Source: Secundilactobacillus silagei JCM 19001 (GTDB lineage: Bacteria > Bacillota > Bacilli > Lactobacillales > Lactobacillaceae). Taken from it: a stretch of 44,859 bases of DNA. Under the pieces are notes generated by a model. The model saw nothing but the letters and a program-made list of their open reading frames with translations, was not told the DNA's origin and made no database searches. The position numbers and the translations under genes were made by a program. Location of the stretch: NCBI RefSeq assembly GCF_002217945.1, contig NZ_BCMG01000016.1, positions 1-44,859 on the forward strand, written 5' to 3'. Positions 17,467-29,200 of this stretch are shown one piece after another (within the stretch, counting starts at the first letter, position 1; each line of letters starts with the position of its first letter).

Positions 17467-18543
17467 ATGGTCAAAAAAACGATTGCTAAATTAACACCCT
17501 ACATTCCGGAAAAAACGATTGCTGAATTGAAGCAGGAGCAGGGTTTAACCAAACTGGTTCGCCTGTCCGCTAATGAAAATGAGTGGGGCACGTCGCCCAA
17601 GGTCGCCCAGGCGATTTTGGACTGGGGTGTCAAGGATGCCAACCGCTACCCGGATAGTGAAGTCACCGACTTACGGCAGGCAATTGCGACTGGCCTGAAC
17701 GTTGATCCAGAAGGACTAGTTTTTGGTGATGGGCTAGACGAAATCATTCAATTGCTGTCCCGAACGCTGCTGTCGCCTGGTGACGAGGTCGTCTTAACAC
17801 AGCCCACCTTTTCAGAGTATGCTTTGCACGCTGAAATTGAGGGTGCCAAAATGGTCAACGTCCCAGTCGATGTTTCAGGCGTGACTGACCTAAATGGTAT
17901 GCTGGCAGCTATCACGCCGGCAACCGCAATGGTCTGGCTCTGCAATCCCAACAATCCTACGGGAACCTACGTCTCACATCAAGCGATTGCTGAATTTATG
18001 GCTAAGGTCCCTAAGTCGGTAACGGTAGTGGTTGATGAAGCCTACATTGACTTTGTGACGGCTGAGAAACCGGCTTCAGTGGTTGATCTCCTGTCGAAAT
18101 TCACTAATTTAATCGTTTTGCGGACCTTCTCGAAAGCCTATGGCCTAGCTAACTTTCGGGTCGGCTTTGCGGTGGTGGATCCTCAGCTGGCGCAGACACT
18201 GCAGACCGTGAGACTGCCCTATAACCTGAGCACCTTTGCTGAAATTGCGGCTTCAGCGGCCTATTCTGATCAGCAGTTTGTCCAGAAAGTGGTTACCGTA
18301 GTGGCTGAAGAACGGCAAAAATGGGCGGCCTTTTTCAAGCAACTAAACCTATTGAGTTATCCTTCCCAGGCGAACTTTGTGTTTTTTAAGGTTGATCAGT
18401 CGGCTCAACTGAGTCAGTATCTTTTAAAACACGGTTATCTCGTTCGTACCGGGCTTGGACCGGACTGGTTACGGATCACGATTGGACAGCCGGCTGACAA
18501 CCAGGCGGTTCAAAAATTGATTCGTGAATTTGTTAAGCAATAA
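17467..18543 (+). CDS. hisC: Histidinol-phosphate aminotransferase HisC
   Basis: The protein has 358 residues and is a PLP-dependent class I/II aminotransferase. It transfers an amino group from glutamate to imidazole acetol phosphate. Visible motifs are RLSANENEWGTSP, WLCNPNNPTGTY, VVDEAYIDF and the lysine motif RTFSKAYGLANFRVGF. It is last in the operon, twelve bases after hisE with AGGAGG, and is followed by a terminator. A broader aromatic aminotransferase role is possible in this family, but the operon position supports histidine. Confidence 0.96.
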   Translation: MVKKTIAKLTPYIPEKTIAELKQEQGLTKLVRLSANENEWGTSPKVAQAILDWGVKDANRYPDSEVTDLRQAIATGLNVDPEGLVFGDGLDEIIQLLSRTLLSPGDEVVLTQPTFSEYALHAEIEGAKMVNVPVDVSGVTDLNGMLAAITPATAMVWLCNPNNPTGTYVSHQAIAEFMAKVPKSVTVVVDEAYIDFVTAEKPASVVDLLSKFTNLIVLRTFSKAYGLANFRVGFAVVDPQLAQTLQTVRLPYNLSTFAEIAASAAYSDQQFVQKVVTVVAEERQKWAAFFKQLNLLSYPSQANFVFFKVDQSAQLSQYLLKHGYLVRTGLGPDWLRITIGQPADNQAVQKLIREFVKQ

Positions 18544-18554
18544 TAATTATAAAT

Positions 18555-18602
18555 AAGTGTTACTAATCCTAAAAAAAGTACGGATTTAGTAACACTTTTT
18601 TG
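18555..18602 (+). terminator. Histidine operon terminator
   Basis: AAGTGTTACTAA pairs with TTAGTAACACTT around an A-rich loop, with CC/GG partly extending the stem, and six T follow. Confidence 0.85.
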
Positions 18603-18632
18603 TTGTTATAACGTCTCTGATATTGTTAAAAT
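18603..18632 (+). promoter_or_regulatory. Promoter of the AraC-family gene
   Basis: TTGTTA at 18603 and TAAAAT at 18627 are 18 bases apart. It lies directly after the his terminator and about 108 bases before the start codon. Confidence 0.45.
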
Positions 18633-18739
18633 AGAAGCTGAGATTTATAAATCAATGAATTATTTTTCCAAACGGATCAGAATTTGATTAGGCAACTCAA
18701 CTATTCAAGTGATAGCAAGTGCTGTTAGGAGGACGTAGC

Positions 18740-19609
18740 ATGGCACAGACTGCATATATTTCGCTGTCTTGTCTGCCATTACCGACTTTTATTGAAGGTC
18801 GCCGGGTCGAACTTAAACCTGATGGTGGTAAGATGAACCAGGTTCACTTGGAGTATTTTGTATTCGCTTTTGTACGCCAAGGACGCTTAGCAATGGTCCA
18901 AGACGGCGTGGAACAGCATATCAATAACGGCGAGCTCTTCATTATGACTCCGGGATATCATAAATACATGTGGTGGGCGGAAGGCGCAAAAGTAGAATTA
19001 GACTGGATCTACGGCTATGTTGCTGGTGATTGGCACGTTCAATCGTCTTTGACACCGGCCAAAAATTCCATGGACACGCTGATGCTTCACCCACCAGTAC
19101 CGGTTCAAACCCTGTTTTTGATGCAGCATCGCGGCGTTGAAAAACCTGAAAACGTTTATCCGCTAGTTGATCAGTTAGTCTCTAAAGAATTAAATTGTAA
19201 TTCTAAGCAATTTTTCGAGGCGCAAGAGACGTTTATTAAACTACTGAGTTATCTGCAGACGCAAGATAATGCTAAAAATGAGTTAACACAGATGTCGCTT
19301 TCCATTCAAAAATTTCTTAAAAAGAATTTTAATCAAAAAATTACCGCCGCTACTTTAAGTGAGCACTTTGATGAGCGACCGAACTACATTGTACGTGTAT
19401 TACGGCAGACGATTGGCTTATCACCAGCGGAATTTTTGATGCAGTACCGGATGGAAGAAGCTGCGCAATGGTTGCTGAACACGGAGACTTCGGTGGAAGA
19501 TATCGCACTGAACGTGGGATTCCAAAACATCTATTACTTCTCAACCTCGTTCAAAAAGTATACCGGGGTTTCGCCAACTAAGTATCGCCAAAGTGCCAAA
19601 CGCGAATAG
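18740..19609 (+). CDS. AraC/XylS-family transcriptional regulator
   Basis: The protein has 289 residues. Residues 1-150 form a cupin-like sensor part (LEYFVFAFVRQGRLAMVQDG, NNGELFIMTPGYHKYMWW), and residues about 190-287 contain two helix-turn-helix motifs ending in the family signature DIALNVGFQNIYYFSTSFKKYTGVSPTKYR. Such regulators often sense sugars and control nearby carbohydrate genes, but no sugar operon is adjacent. The start at 18740 follows TTAGGAGG. Its own terminator follows, so it is a single-gene unit. The target is unknown; the only downstream gene in the same direction is the giant adhesin. Confidence 0.9.
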   Translation: MAQTAYISLSCLPLPTFIEGRRVELKPDGGKMNQVHLEYFVFAFVRQGRLAMVQDGVEQHINNGELFIMTPGYHKYMWWAEGAKVELDWIYGYVAGDWHVQSSLTPAKNSMDTLMLHPPVPVQTLFLMQHRGVEKPENVYPLVDQLVSKELNCNSKQFFEAQETFIKLLSYLQTQDNAKNELTQMSLSIQKFLKKNFNQKITAATLSEHFDERPNYIVRVLRQTIGLSPAEFLMQYRMEEAAQWLLNTETSVEDIALNVGFQNIYYFSTSFKKYTGVSPTKYRQSAKRE

Positions 19610-19651
19610 TAACATTATTTAAAGGGCAACTCGGTTAATTGCCAGTAAATA

Positions 19652-19689
19652 ACGACCAGTTTTCTGAATAAGAGAACTGGTCGTTTTTT
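19652..19689 (+). terminator. Terminator of the AraC-family gene
   Basis: ACGACCAGTT pairs with AACTGGTCGT and six T follow. Confidence 0.85.
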
Positions 19690-19725
19690 AGATTAAAATA
19701 AGATTAAAATTTATTGTGAAAAGCA

Positions 19726-19754
19726 TTGACAGTACTAGCTGATAATGTTTAAAT
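19726..19754 (+). promoter_or_regulatory. Possible promoter in the gap before the adhesin gene
   Basis: A perfect TTGACA at 19726 is followed after 17 bases by TTAAAT. No ORF with a ribosome-binding site follows before 20165, so it would start an untranslated leader of more than 500 bases or a small RNA. The stretch 19755-20058 shows nothing else I can support. Confidence 0.4.
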
Positions 19755-20058
19755 AATAAGCACAGTAGGCTTAACTGTTTTCTCATTTTACGACATAGCT
19801 TTAAAAGATGTTGGCAAAGGCACGGATAGTTTCCTGAATTTGGAAAATTGATCTGGATTTTTACCGTTTGACTGGGAAGCTGATTGGTTAGAGCATGGAT
19901 AATATTTTTGATAGTTAGAACCATAACCTTAAATGGTCATTAGTTTTTCATGCAACAAGCTTCACGTTCCACAACCTATCAACCTATAACTGATTTTCCT
20001 GAACATTTTAGACAAAATAATTGATTGTTTTGGTTTGAAGGCGCATTATAATCAAATG

Positions 20059-20124
20059 TAAGAATAGTATTTAAGTTATTCTTAATTTGGAGTATACTGT
20101 TTGTGAACATTTATACATAAATGT
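20059..20124 (+). promoter_or_regulatory. Adhesin promoter with two palindromes
   Basis: A TATACT -10 box lies at 20093-20098, and the hexamer 17 bases upstream is a weak TTTAAG. An inverted repeat TAAGAATA/TATTCTTA (20059-20066 and 20077-20084) overlaps the -35 position. A second perfect palindrome ACATTTAT-AC-ATAAATGT (20107-20124) covers the expected transcription start. Both are candidate operators. No regulator can be assigned. Confidence 0.5.
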
Positions 20125-20164
20125 AAGGATAGGGGGCATACGGGGATTTTAGTAGGCGTTACGT

Positions 20165-20221
20165 ATGATTTTTAAGTTTAACGAGTTGGCATTTCCGCAA
20201 CTAAGTGCACTAGTCGGATAG
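20165..20221 (+). CDS. Possible 18-codon leader ORF upstream of the adhesin
   Basis: ATG at 20165 opens an 18-codon frame with the peptide MIFKFNELAFPQLSALVG. Codons 11-15 coincide with the left arm of the long stem at 20196-20280. The upstream AGTAGG is only a weak ribosome-binding site, so translation is uncertain. Confidence 0.25.
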   Translation: MIFKFNELAFPQLSALVG

Positions 20222-20280
20222 TCAGTCACGGGGCCGCATGGAGAACGGTCGTTACAAGTGACTCTTGGCACTTAGTTGCG
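20196..20280 (+). promoter_or_regulatory. Long leader stem-loop just before the adhesin start
   Basis: CGCAACTAAGTGC (20196-20208) pairs perfectly with GCACTTAGTTGCG (20268-20280). An inner AGTCAC/GTGACT pair lies inside the loop. The stem ends directly against the GGGGG ribosome-binding site of the adhesin at 20283-20287, so it can influence ribosome access or protect the 5' end of a 10-kb message. Confidence 0.65.
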
Positions 20281-20295
20281 ATGGGGGTTATACAA

Positions 20296-23200
20296 ATGAA
20301 TAGTAGGCGTTTTATGAAGTCGCGTAATCAGCTGTTGCGTGATGAAGGGCAAACAAAGACCCATTATAAGATGTATAAGGCACATAAGAAATGGCTCTAC
20401 GCAGGCATTTCGATGCTGTTTTTTGGCGCTGGTATGCTGTTAACGGATGTTAACGTACAGGCTGACAGTGATTCAAGCAACGCCAATTCAACAGACACTA
20501 CTGCCGTTGAAACCGCACCTAGTCAAGCATTACAACAGAAATCTGTTGTGCTTGGCACTGGGGCGGCTAATTCTGTATCTTCAGATAGTGCTAGTGATGC
20601 TGCAGCACCAAAAACTGCTGATACTACTGGCAGTACAACAGCTGAAAACGCTGGAACTGCAGCTAACGACAATGCCACGCAAAATACGCGTGGTGATAAG
20701 GTCAGTTCAGCTAGTGCTGATACGGCTGCTAATACGGATCAAAGTGCAGCTAAGAGCACTACTCAGTCGAAGACGGGTACTGAAACCGGCAATCAACCAG
20801 CTTCAAGTACTGTAACTGATAATTCGGCTACGAAAACTTCTGATGCAGACAGTCAAAATGAAACACCAGTAACGAAAGCTGCTAGTGATTCTTCTACTAA
20901 ACAAGCTACTGATAAGCAAGCTACTGAAAATGACAATCAATCGGCTGCTAAATCGGCCGCTGCAACTACTGATAAGGCTAAGACAGCTGATACATCATCA
21001 GCTTTGTTTGCTAAAGACGGGTCGTTGTCAGACGCTGCTAAAGCGCTGATTGCTGTACAGGATAAAACCAATTTAAATACTACCAATGCTACAAGTAAAA
21101 CTGGTGACGCTACGGCCACTAATAATGGGAAAACTGCGAGTGTTTCTGCAGTCACCGATAAGCTTGCCCAAGCATTAGCTAAATTACCTGATGGCTCAGC
21201 ATTTAAGACCTTAGCTGATGGCACCGTTGAATTTGATTTGCCAGCTGGTGTGACTAGTGAAGAACTACAATCCGCTCAAAACGCTTTGGCCAATAGTGGG
21301 CTTAAGGCGATTAAGGTGACTGCGGTTGAAGATGGGAATACTACAGGCTGGCGCAATTATGACACTTTAGGCACCGATAATGTAAAAGCAAATACAGGTG
21401 TCAAGACCGGTTATTTGGAAAACGTACTTCGGACGCCAATGACCATGGCTGATTTTGCGTTAATGACTGCTGCTGGGACAGGTGCGTTTAATGACCCAGT
21501 TACAAATGCAAACGTGACAAACGCTACCGCAACACAACTACAAACATTTTATAATGACTTGGTAACAAAATATGGTCCATCTGGAGTCCATTTGACAAAT
21601 GCATTAAGCGATGGTGTTTTAAGCGATACGGCCAATGGTAACGCTACAACAATTGAAAACTTTGCCGGAATGATGGATTATCTGTCAAAGATGTACTATT
21701 ACTTTGTGGGTTCAAGTGATAGTTACGTCAATCAGTTGGTTGACAAATTGAATAAGTCGACGAGTGATATGCAGGTTGCAATGACTGAGTATGGTCACGG
21801 CGCTGATACTGATATTTTGCATGTCTTTGAACTAGCAAATAACGTATTTTCAACTAAATACATCATGCCTGTAAATGAAGGATCAACACAACAAGACTTA
21901 AAGGCTTCAGCAATGGATTCATATACTACCTTAGATAGTACGGATCCTACTTTTGCAAAGGATATTTTCGAACCATTTATTAACGGTATCGTGGGTACTT
22001 ATATTTCTGAAATTGTACCTGGTGCTGAAAAATATATTATTGAAAATGTTGTCCCAGCCGTCAACACTATTTCTGATACTCGAAATTCGACGGTATCAGA
22101 TAAGGCTGGTGTGTTAGCTGCAACAAATGCCAATTCTAACGCATTAACACATACTTTGATGACACTTGATGGGTCATATTCTTTGACAACGATTATCACT
22201 CACATTGAAGCTATGTATCAGAAAATTGGTTCATCATTTGATGGTAGTATTTTTACGTCTTGGATTCCTGCGTTCATGAGTCTCGATTCAAATGCTTATG
22301 TAGGTGTCTATGTCGGAGCTCTTGAACCATCAAACAATTTGACTTTTGATCATGACAAGTTGGCTGGTAATGCGACACCATTCTATAATTTCTCAATGTA
22401 TAACCAACTCTATCTAGCTTATTCAAAGGCGATTGTTAGTGCCGCCTATGGTTACGCTATGGTTGGTAAGTACAATGCCATTAAGTTAATGTACTCAGAA
22501 AATCCAAGCGATCCGAATGCTGTTTGGAATGGTATGAACGTGTCAACAAAGCCTGCTGATATTGATATTTCTAAGTTTGGTTCTCAGGTTGCACCAACGT
22601 CTGATGTCGCGGGTACTACGGTTCAAAACGATGTCATTAAACAAACTTATCAACAAGGCATTTGGGATGTCTACCATTACATCAAGCCATTCTATGATCA
22701 AGCAATCAAAGATAAAGCTGCAAATAATGCTATTTCAAGTTCAGACCCTGACTTTGTGAATAAAGTTTGGAATGAAGTAAAGGGATCCCTTGTAGATACT
22801 ACTGGGGCAGCTGTTACAACAAACTATACAGGAACAGACACGGGTAGCGCTAATCCTCATGATCAATCCAATTACGCTAGTCCTCAAACTCAGGCGTATT
22901 TAGCAAGTTTCTATGCTAATGCTGTTGGGGAGAATCAGTTATCTTATTCTCTTCAACCGACACTCGAGACGGTGGTTCAAGATGCCAGCGGTTCTGTTAT
23001 CAAGACTAACTACACGCCTCTTGGGAAACCAGTGATGACTGGTAGCAATGGTCAACCATTAGTTGGCTCTTTTGGTGGTCAGGCGGATCTTTCTAACTTG
23101 CCTCAGACTGCTTACGATGCCGAGAACAATCCTTATCAGAAACCAGCTAACTTAACTTCAGTCATCATTCCTGAAAGTGGTGGTCTGATTAACGTACCAT

Positions 23201-26200
23201 ACGATGTTGAAACAGTTACTGCTGGCCAAGTAACCGTACAGCAAAAGGGTGCACCTGCTGATGCAACCTTCGATTATACGATTACTGACTCAACTGGTAA
23301 GGTCATGGGCGGTGCTCATGGGGCTACTTACTCTGACACTAATAAGATTGACCTGAGTGATGGTCAAACTATTAATATTAGTGTTCCAACCACAACTGGA
23401 TACGTAACCAGTGTTACTCCACAATCATCAATCAGTTACAACGATACAATTAACGCAATTAACAAAATTACCGTTAATTATGGTCATCTTGTTAATTACA
23501 CGGTTCAAGCTAAAAGTGCTAGTGGCGATGTTCTTGGGACATCAGCCAGCATTTCTGGTGTTAGTGGTGCACCTATTGATGTCAGCAAATTGCCTGTCAT
23601 CAACGGTTACACTGCACCAAAATTCAATGATAACGATACAAACACTAAAAACGATACACCTGTAATTCCAACAACAGACGGAGCCGTCGCAGTCACTTAT
23701 GTGGGTGATGCACAGACTTTGACCGTTACACAAACGGGTGCACCAACTGGGCAAGAAATGCCAACGCCTAGTTTTACCTACAAAGTTAACCAAGATACTA
23801 CAGAGCAGACTGGTACGTATGGCGCGGCAATTAATGTCCACACTGGCGATAAGATCACAATTACTCCAGGTGCAGTCTCAAACTATCATGCTGCTGGGTC
23901 TGCAGTAACTGTGAAGCCTACTGCAACTAAAGCAGTAGTTAATTATATAGGTAATAACGCAACGTTGACTATCAACCAAGTCGGTTTGCCCGCTGGTAGT
24001 AATCCTGGATTTACCTATGTCGATGGCTCAGATGCAGCTAAGCAAGGTACTTATGGAACGAATCTCACTGTGCATTATGGCGACCATATCGTTATCACAG
24101 CAGGCGCATTTCCAAACTATACGCCTACCTTTGGAACTGAAACAATTAATACTATGGGCAATACCGCTTCGGTAAACTTTGTTTATGTGATCGATACCAA
24201 GACGGTTCCTCTTTCATTAGCTAACGCCTCAGGTCAAGCAATTAGCGGGACTTATGATGGGACAACCAAAGCTTCAGACTTGCTGAAAAAAGCAGTCCAA
24301 ACTGGTGATGGTACTAGCTGGTTAGCATGGAATACTGGCGCACTGGGTACTTATCTGAATGATCCAGCAAACTCATCTGCAAAGACCATCTTTTTAACCA
24401 GTCTTAAAAACATGGGTACAGACCAAAACTTTACTAAATACTTTAGCGTTGACGGCGATGGTACAGACGTGAAACAAGGCGGCTATGATTATTCTCTGAC
24501 TGCCGATGGTATTGCCAAAATTAATGCTGCATTATTCACTGCTGGCAATAAGTACCAAGTTACATTCACACCTGATGCAACGAAGGGTAAAGTCAACATC
24601 AAGCAACTCGGTGTTACCGTTACACCGGTGGTTACTGGATTTACTTCAAAGAGCACAGTTAAGACCGTAACGCCAGAAGGTGGTGGGGCACCAGTTTCAG
24701 AAAGTGTTCTCACGATTACTCCAACTGCTACTTTGACTTACACGGTTACTGGTAAGCCAACTACCAACGTACCAAGTACTACTGGGTTAGTCACTGCTTT
24801 CCCAGATGCTGATGACTACGCTGTTACTAATCAGACTGATTTCACACAAGTGAAAGTTGCGGTGTCTGCTAAAGGGCTTGGTGTACTTTCAGCTGCAAAT
24901 GGCAACTATGCGTTTACAAGTGCCACTGTGCCAGTTGATACAGTTTCTGCAAGTTTTGCTTATACGGATCTAGGTTCTCCAGTTCCTACAGTGCTCTTTA
25001 CTGATCATGTTGTGGACATGGTAAATGCCTCAACTAATGGCAATAACAGAACATACACAGTTAACTTAGCTGGTTTCCCAAATGGGAATCTGTATCAGCT
25101 ACAAAATCCAGCAGACAAAACAGTTACTTATAACTTTACGAACAATAAATCGCATCTTATTTATTTGACACATTTGAACACCACAATTCCAGTGACTGTC
25201 ACGGATACAAATGGCACCGCGTTAAAGAGTGGGACTGTCACAGTTGATCCACTTGACAAGCCTAATGGTACAACGACTGTGGATCCAACGGTTGACGGTT
25301 ATCCAGTATCCCAGTTACATTCTATTACGACTACCTATATCAATGATGTAGCACGTAATCCACAGGGTGTCGTAAAGCTAGTCTCGACAATGACTGCAGA
25401 CGGTACTTCGTTCACGACTATTCGTACTCATGCTGATGGCACAATTGAAAATATGGGAACGACTAACGCAACTCAATTTCAAACTGCCGGTCAGTTGATG
25501 GCTAAAATGTATACTGGTGGCGGAAGTCCAATCAGTTTCGGTTCTCCTGTAACGATTACAACACCGAATAACTTCGTACCTTTCGCATCAGTTCAGGTCG
25601 TTTACAACGCCAAAGCAACTGCAAATATTACTTTCCATGACGATACAGATAACAAAGATTTGCCTGATACTCAAACTGTATCTGACTTTCCTGGTGGATC
25701 AGCTCAGAACGTAGTTGTTAACATTCCTACAAATTACGTTCTTGCACCTTCAATGACGACAGGTGCGAATTTGACAATTGCCCCTGGTGTTGTTACCTAT
25801 ACTGGTAGAGTCACAAATGATGATTATGATAATGCTGTTGTGCATTTGGTACACAAGACTACTACTATTAATCCGAACGATACTACAACTGACACTGATG
25901 ACTACAAAGCCACTCATAAGATGATTTCGGTCAATGTAACAACGAACAACCCAGATGGCGGTACTGTCACCAATGGTACTCAATCTGCTGTATATACTAG
26001 AGCAGCTCTTAAGGATGCCATTACAGGTGCATACGGTTATGGTTCAGATACCTCATGGGCAATTGATCCGTCTGCCGGTGCATTGAAACCCGTTTCTGTG
26101 AGTGTAAACACCGGTTATAAAGCTACCTATTCAGGTACTGAGAACGGAACGGCTCTGACTATTTCAGATAACTCGGTTGCTAATATTGGTACTCGAATTT

Positions 26201-29200
26201 CAGACACGGATATTAGTAATGCTGTTAAAGCTGATAATGCCGACGATGTTAATTTGGCATATGCAGTTGAATATACTCAGACTAATTTTGATCCAACTCA
26301 TGGTGGAGATACCACAAAAGGTGATCCAGAGGGCTCACAAGCTAAGTATTTGAACGGTGTTATTAACGTTAACTACACGGCTGATGGGGCTACTACTGCT
26401 TCCATTAACAGTCATGATCAGAAGATTAAAGTTTACCGGACTGCCACTCTTAATAGTGATGGTAAGTCGGTTAGCTATACACCATGGACTAAGAATACGA
26501 ATGGAAAAGTTTCTACTGATCCTGCTAACCCTGAACCAGCTGACTTAGTTGACGAGTTGACTAAAGTCAATGCTCCAACTGTTCCTGGCTTTACGGTTGA
26601 TGCTGTCAGTGGTGATACTGATGCAGTTACCGCAACTGATATGGCTGAGGTAACGCCGAGTGAAAATGATACGACCACTAACAAGACATTGAAGCGGACC
26701 GTTGACTATACGGCGGTTGAGTATGACAAGAATCATGCTGGTACGGTTGAAGGTACTCAAGTAGATTATCTACAGGGTAAGATCACCGTTAATACCAGCT
26801 ATCAAGGTTTGGACACTCCAAAGGCGGCCACCAAACAAACTGTGAACGTCCAACGGACGGCGCATGTTGGCGCTGATGGTCACAGTGTCACTTACGGCGA
26901 CTGGACGACTAGCGATGGCCAGACGACTACGTTAGTAACTACCTTGACTACGGCCAATGCCACACCACAACCAACCTATGATGTGACGAGCGTCACGGGT
27001 GATACCGGCGCTTATGACAGTGCAGCCTTTGATAAAGCAATTGACGGTGATGCCACTGCCACGCCAGCTAAGCCAGCGCAAAAAGCCAGTGACGGCTACA
27101 AAGACACGTTGAACCGGACCATCAACTACACCAAGCACAGCTTCGGTCCAACCGATGACGGTGGGACCAACGACCCAGATGGGACGCAAGCGAAGTACTT
27201 GAACGGTGAAATTACCGTTCATTACACCGCCGCAGGCGCCAACCAAGATCTGAGCAGCCTCGATGGTCAGCCGGTTAAGGTTTACCGGACGGCAACTGTC
27301 GGTGATGACGGTCATAGTGTCAGCTACACATCATGGACGACTAATACGAACGGAAAGGGTGGCAAAGACAGTGATGTCTTAGTTGCCAGCCTCGCTCCAG
27401 CCGATGTACCAGGTGTACCTGGCCATACCCTGAAGAATATCGATCAGTCCGATTACACGGCGAAAGACTTTGCCGGAGTAACCGCAGGTGCCACGGATAC
27501 CGAAACGACGTTGACTCGGACAGTGAACTACACGACCGACGAGTACAACGTTACCCATCCAGGGAATGTCGACGGGACGCAAATCGAATATCTGCAAGGT
27601 AAGATCACCGTTAATACCAGCTATCAAGGTTTGGACACTTCAAAGGGTGCCACTCAAGAAACGGTGAACGTCCAACGGACGGCGCATGTTGGCGCTGACG
27701 GTCACAGTGTCACTTACGGCGACTGGACGACTAGCGATGGCCAGACGACTACGTTAGTAACTGCCTTGACTACGGCCAATGCCACACCACAACCAACCTA
27801 TGATGTGACGAGCGTCACGGGTGATACCGGCGCTTATGACAGTGCAGCCTTTGATAAAGTAATTGACGGTGATGCCACTGCCACGCCAGCTAAGCCAGCG
27901 CAAAAAGCCAGTGACGGCTACAAAGACACGTTGAACCGGACCATCAACTACACCAAGCACAGCTTCGGTCCAACCGATGGCGGTGGGACCAACGACCCAG
28001 ATGGGACGCAAGCGAAGTACTTGAACGGTGAAATTACCGTTCATTACACCGCCGCAGGCGCCAACCAAGATCTGAGCAGCCTCGATGGTCAGCCGGTTAA
28101 GGTTTACCGGACGGCAACTGTCGGTGATGACGGTCATAGTGTCAGCTACACATCATGGACGACTAATACGAACGGAAAGGGTGGCAAAGACAGTGATGTC
28201 TTAGTTGCCAGCCTCGCTCCAGCCGATGTACCAGGTGTACCTGGCCATACCCTGAAGAATATCGATCAGTCCGATTACACGGCTGAAGACTTTGCCGGAG
28301 TAACCGCAGGTGCCACGGATACCGAGACGACGTTGACTCGGACAGTGAACTACACGGTTGTTCCACAATTTAAGGCATTTGTCGGAGATGCATTGAGCAT
28401 CAATCCAGGCGACTACTATGGTCCAACGACGAAGCAGGATCCTGACGGCGGTACTACAACGACGGTCACGAATCCAAAGCACGAAGTGACGACCATTGAT
28501 AAGACATGGCCAGATGGCGACAAGACGCACGTGGATATCACACCAAATGATACCGATCCATCGAAGACGGCAGTTACGATGACTGAAACAACTAAGGGCC
28601 AAACTCCGGTAGGACCAGTCAACGTACCAACAGGTACGTCGGTAACGACTGGTAAGACGACAGTCACGAACAACGAACCCAAAGATGGTGTGACCTTGAA
28701 GCATCAGCCAACTGACACGCCAAGTGACCCGGCAGGCAGTACGACGACTACCACGGGTGAAACGATTCTGCCAGATGGTACGCGGGCTTACAGTAAAGGC
28801 CAAGTACCGGACGCAGTGAGTGTTACCCCAGGCGACTACTATGGTCCAACGACGAAGCAGGATCCTGACGGCGGTACTACAACGACGGTCACGAATCCAA
28901 AGCACGAAGTGACGACCATTGATAAGACATGGCCAGATGGCGACAAGACACACGTGGATATCACACCAAATGATACCGATCCATCGAAGACGGCGGTTAC
29001 GACGACTGAAACAACTAAGGGCCAAACTCCGGTAGGACCAGTCAACGTACCAACAGGTACGTCGGTAACGACTGGTAAGACGACAGTCACGAACAACGAA
29101 CCCAAAGATGGTGTGACCTTGAAGCATCAGCCAACTGACACGCCAAGTGACCCGGCAGGCAGTACGACGACTACCACGGGTGAAACGATTCTGCCAGATG

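Noticed and set aside
19688-19924. 78-codon minus-strand frame in the gap before the adhesin gene
   Set aside because: The AAGG motif is only two bases from the ATG, the protein resembles nothing known, and the stretch is A/T-rich intergenic DNA.
20281-20295. Upstream ATG as the adhesin start
   Set aside because: This ATG overlaps the G-run that serves as ribosome-binding site for ATG 20296 and has no site of its own.
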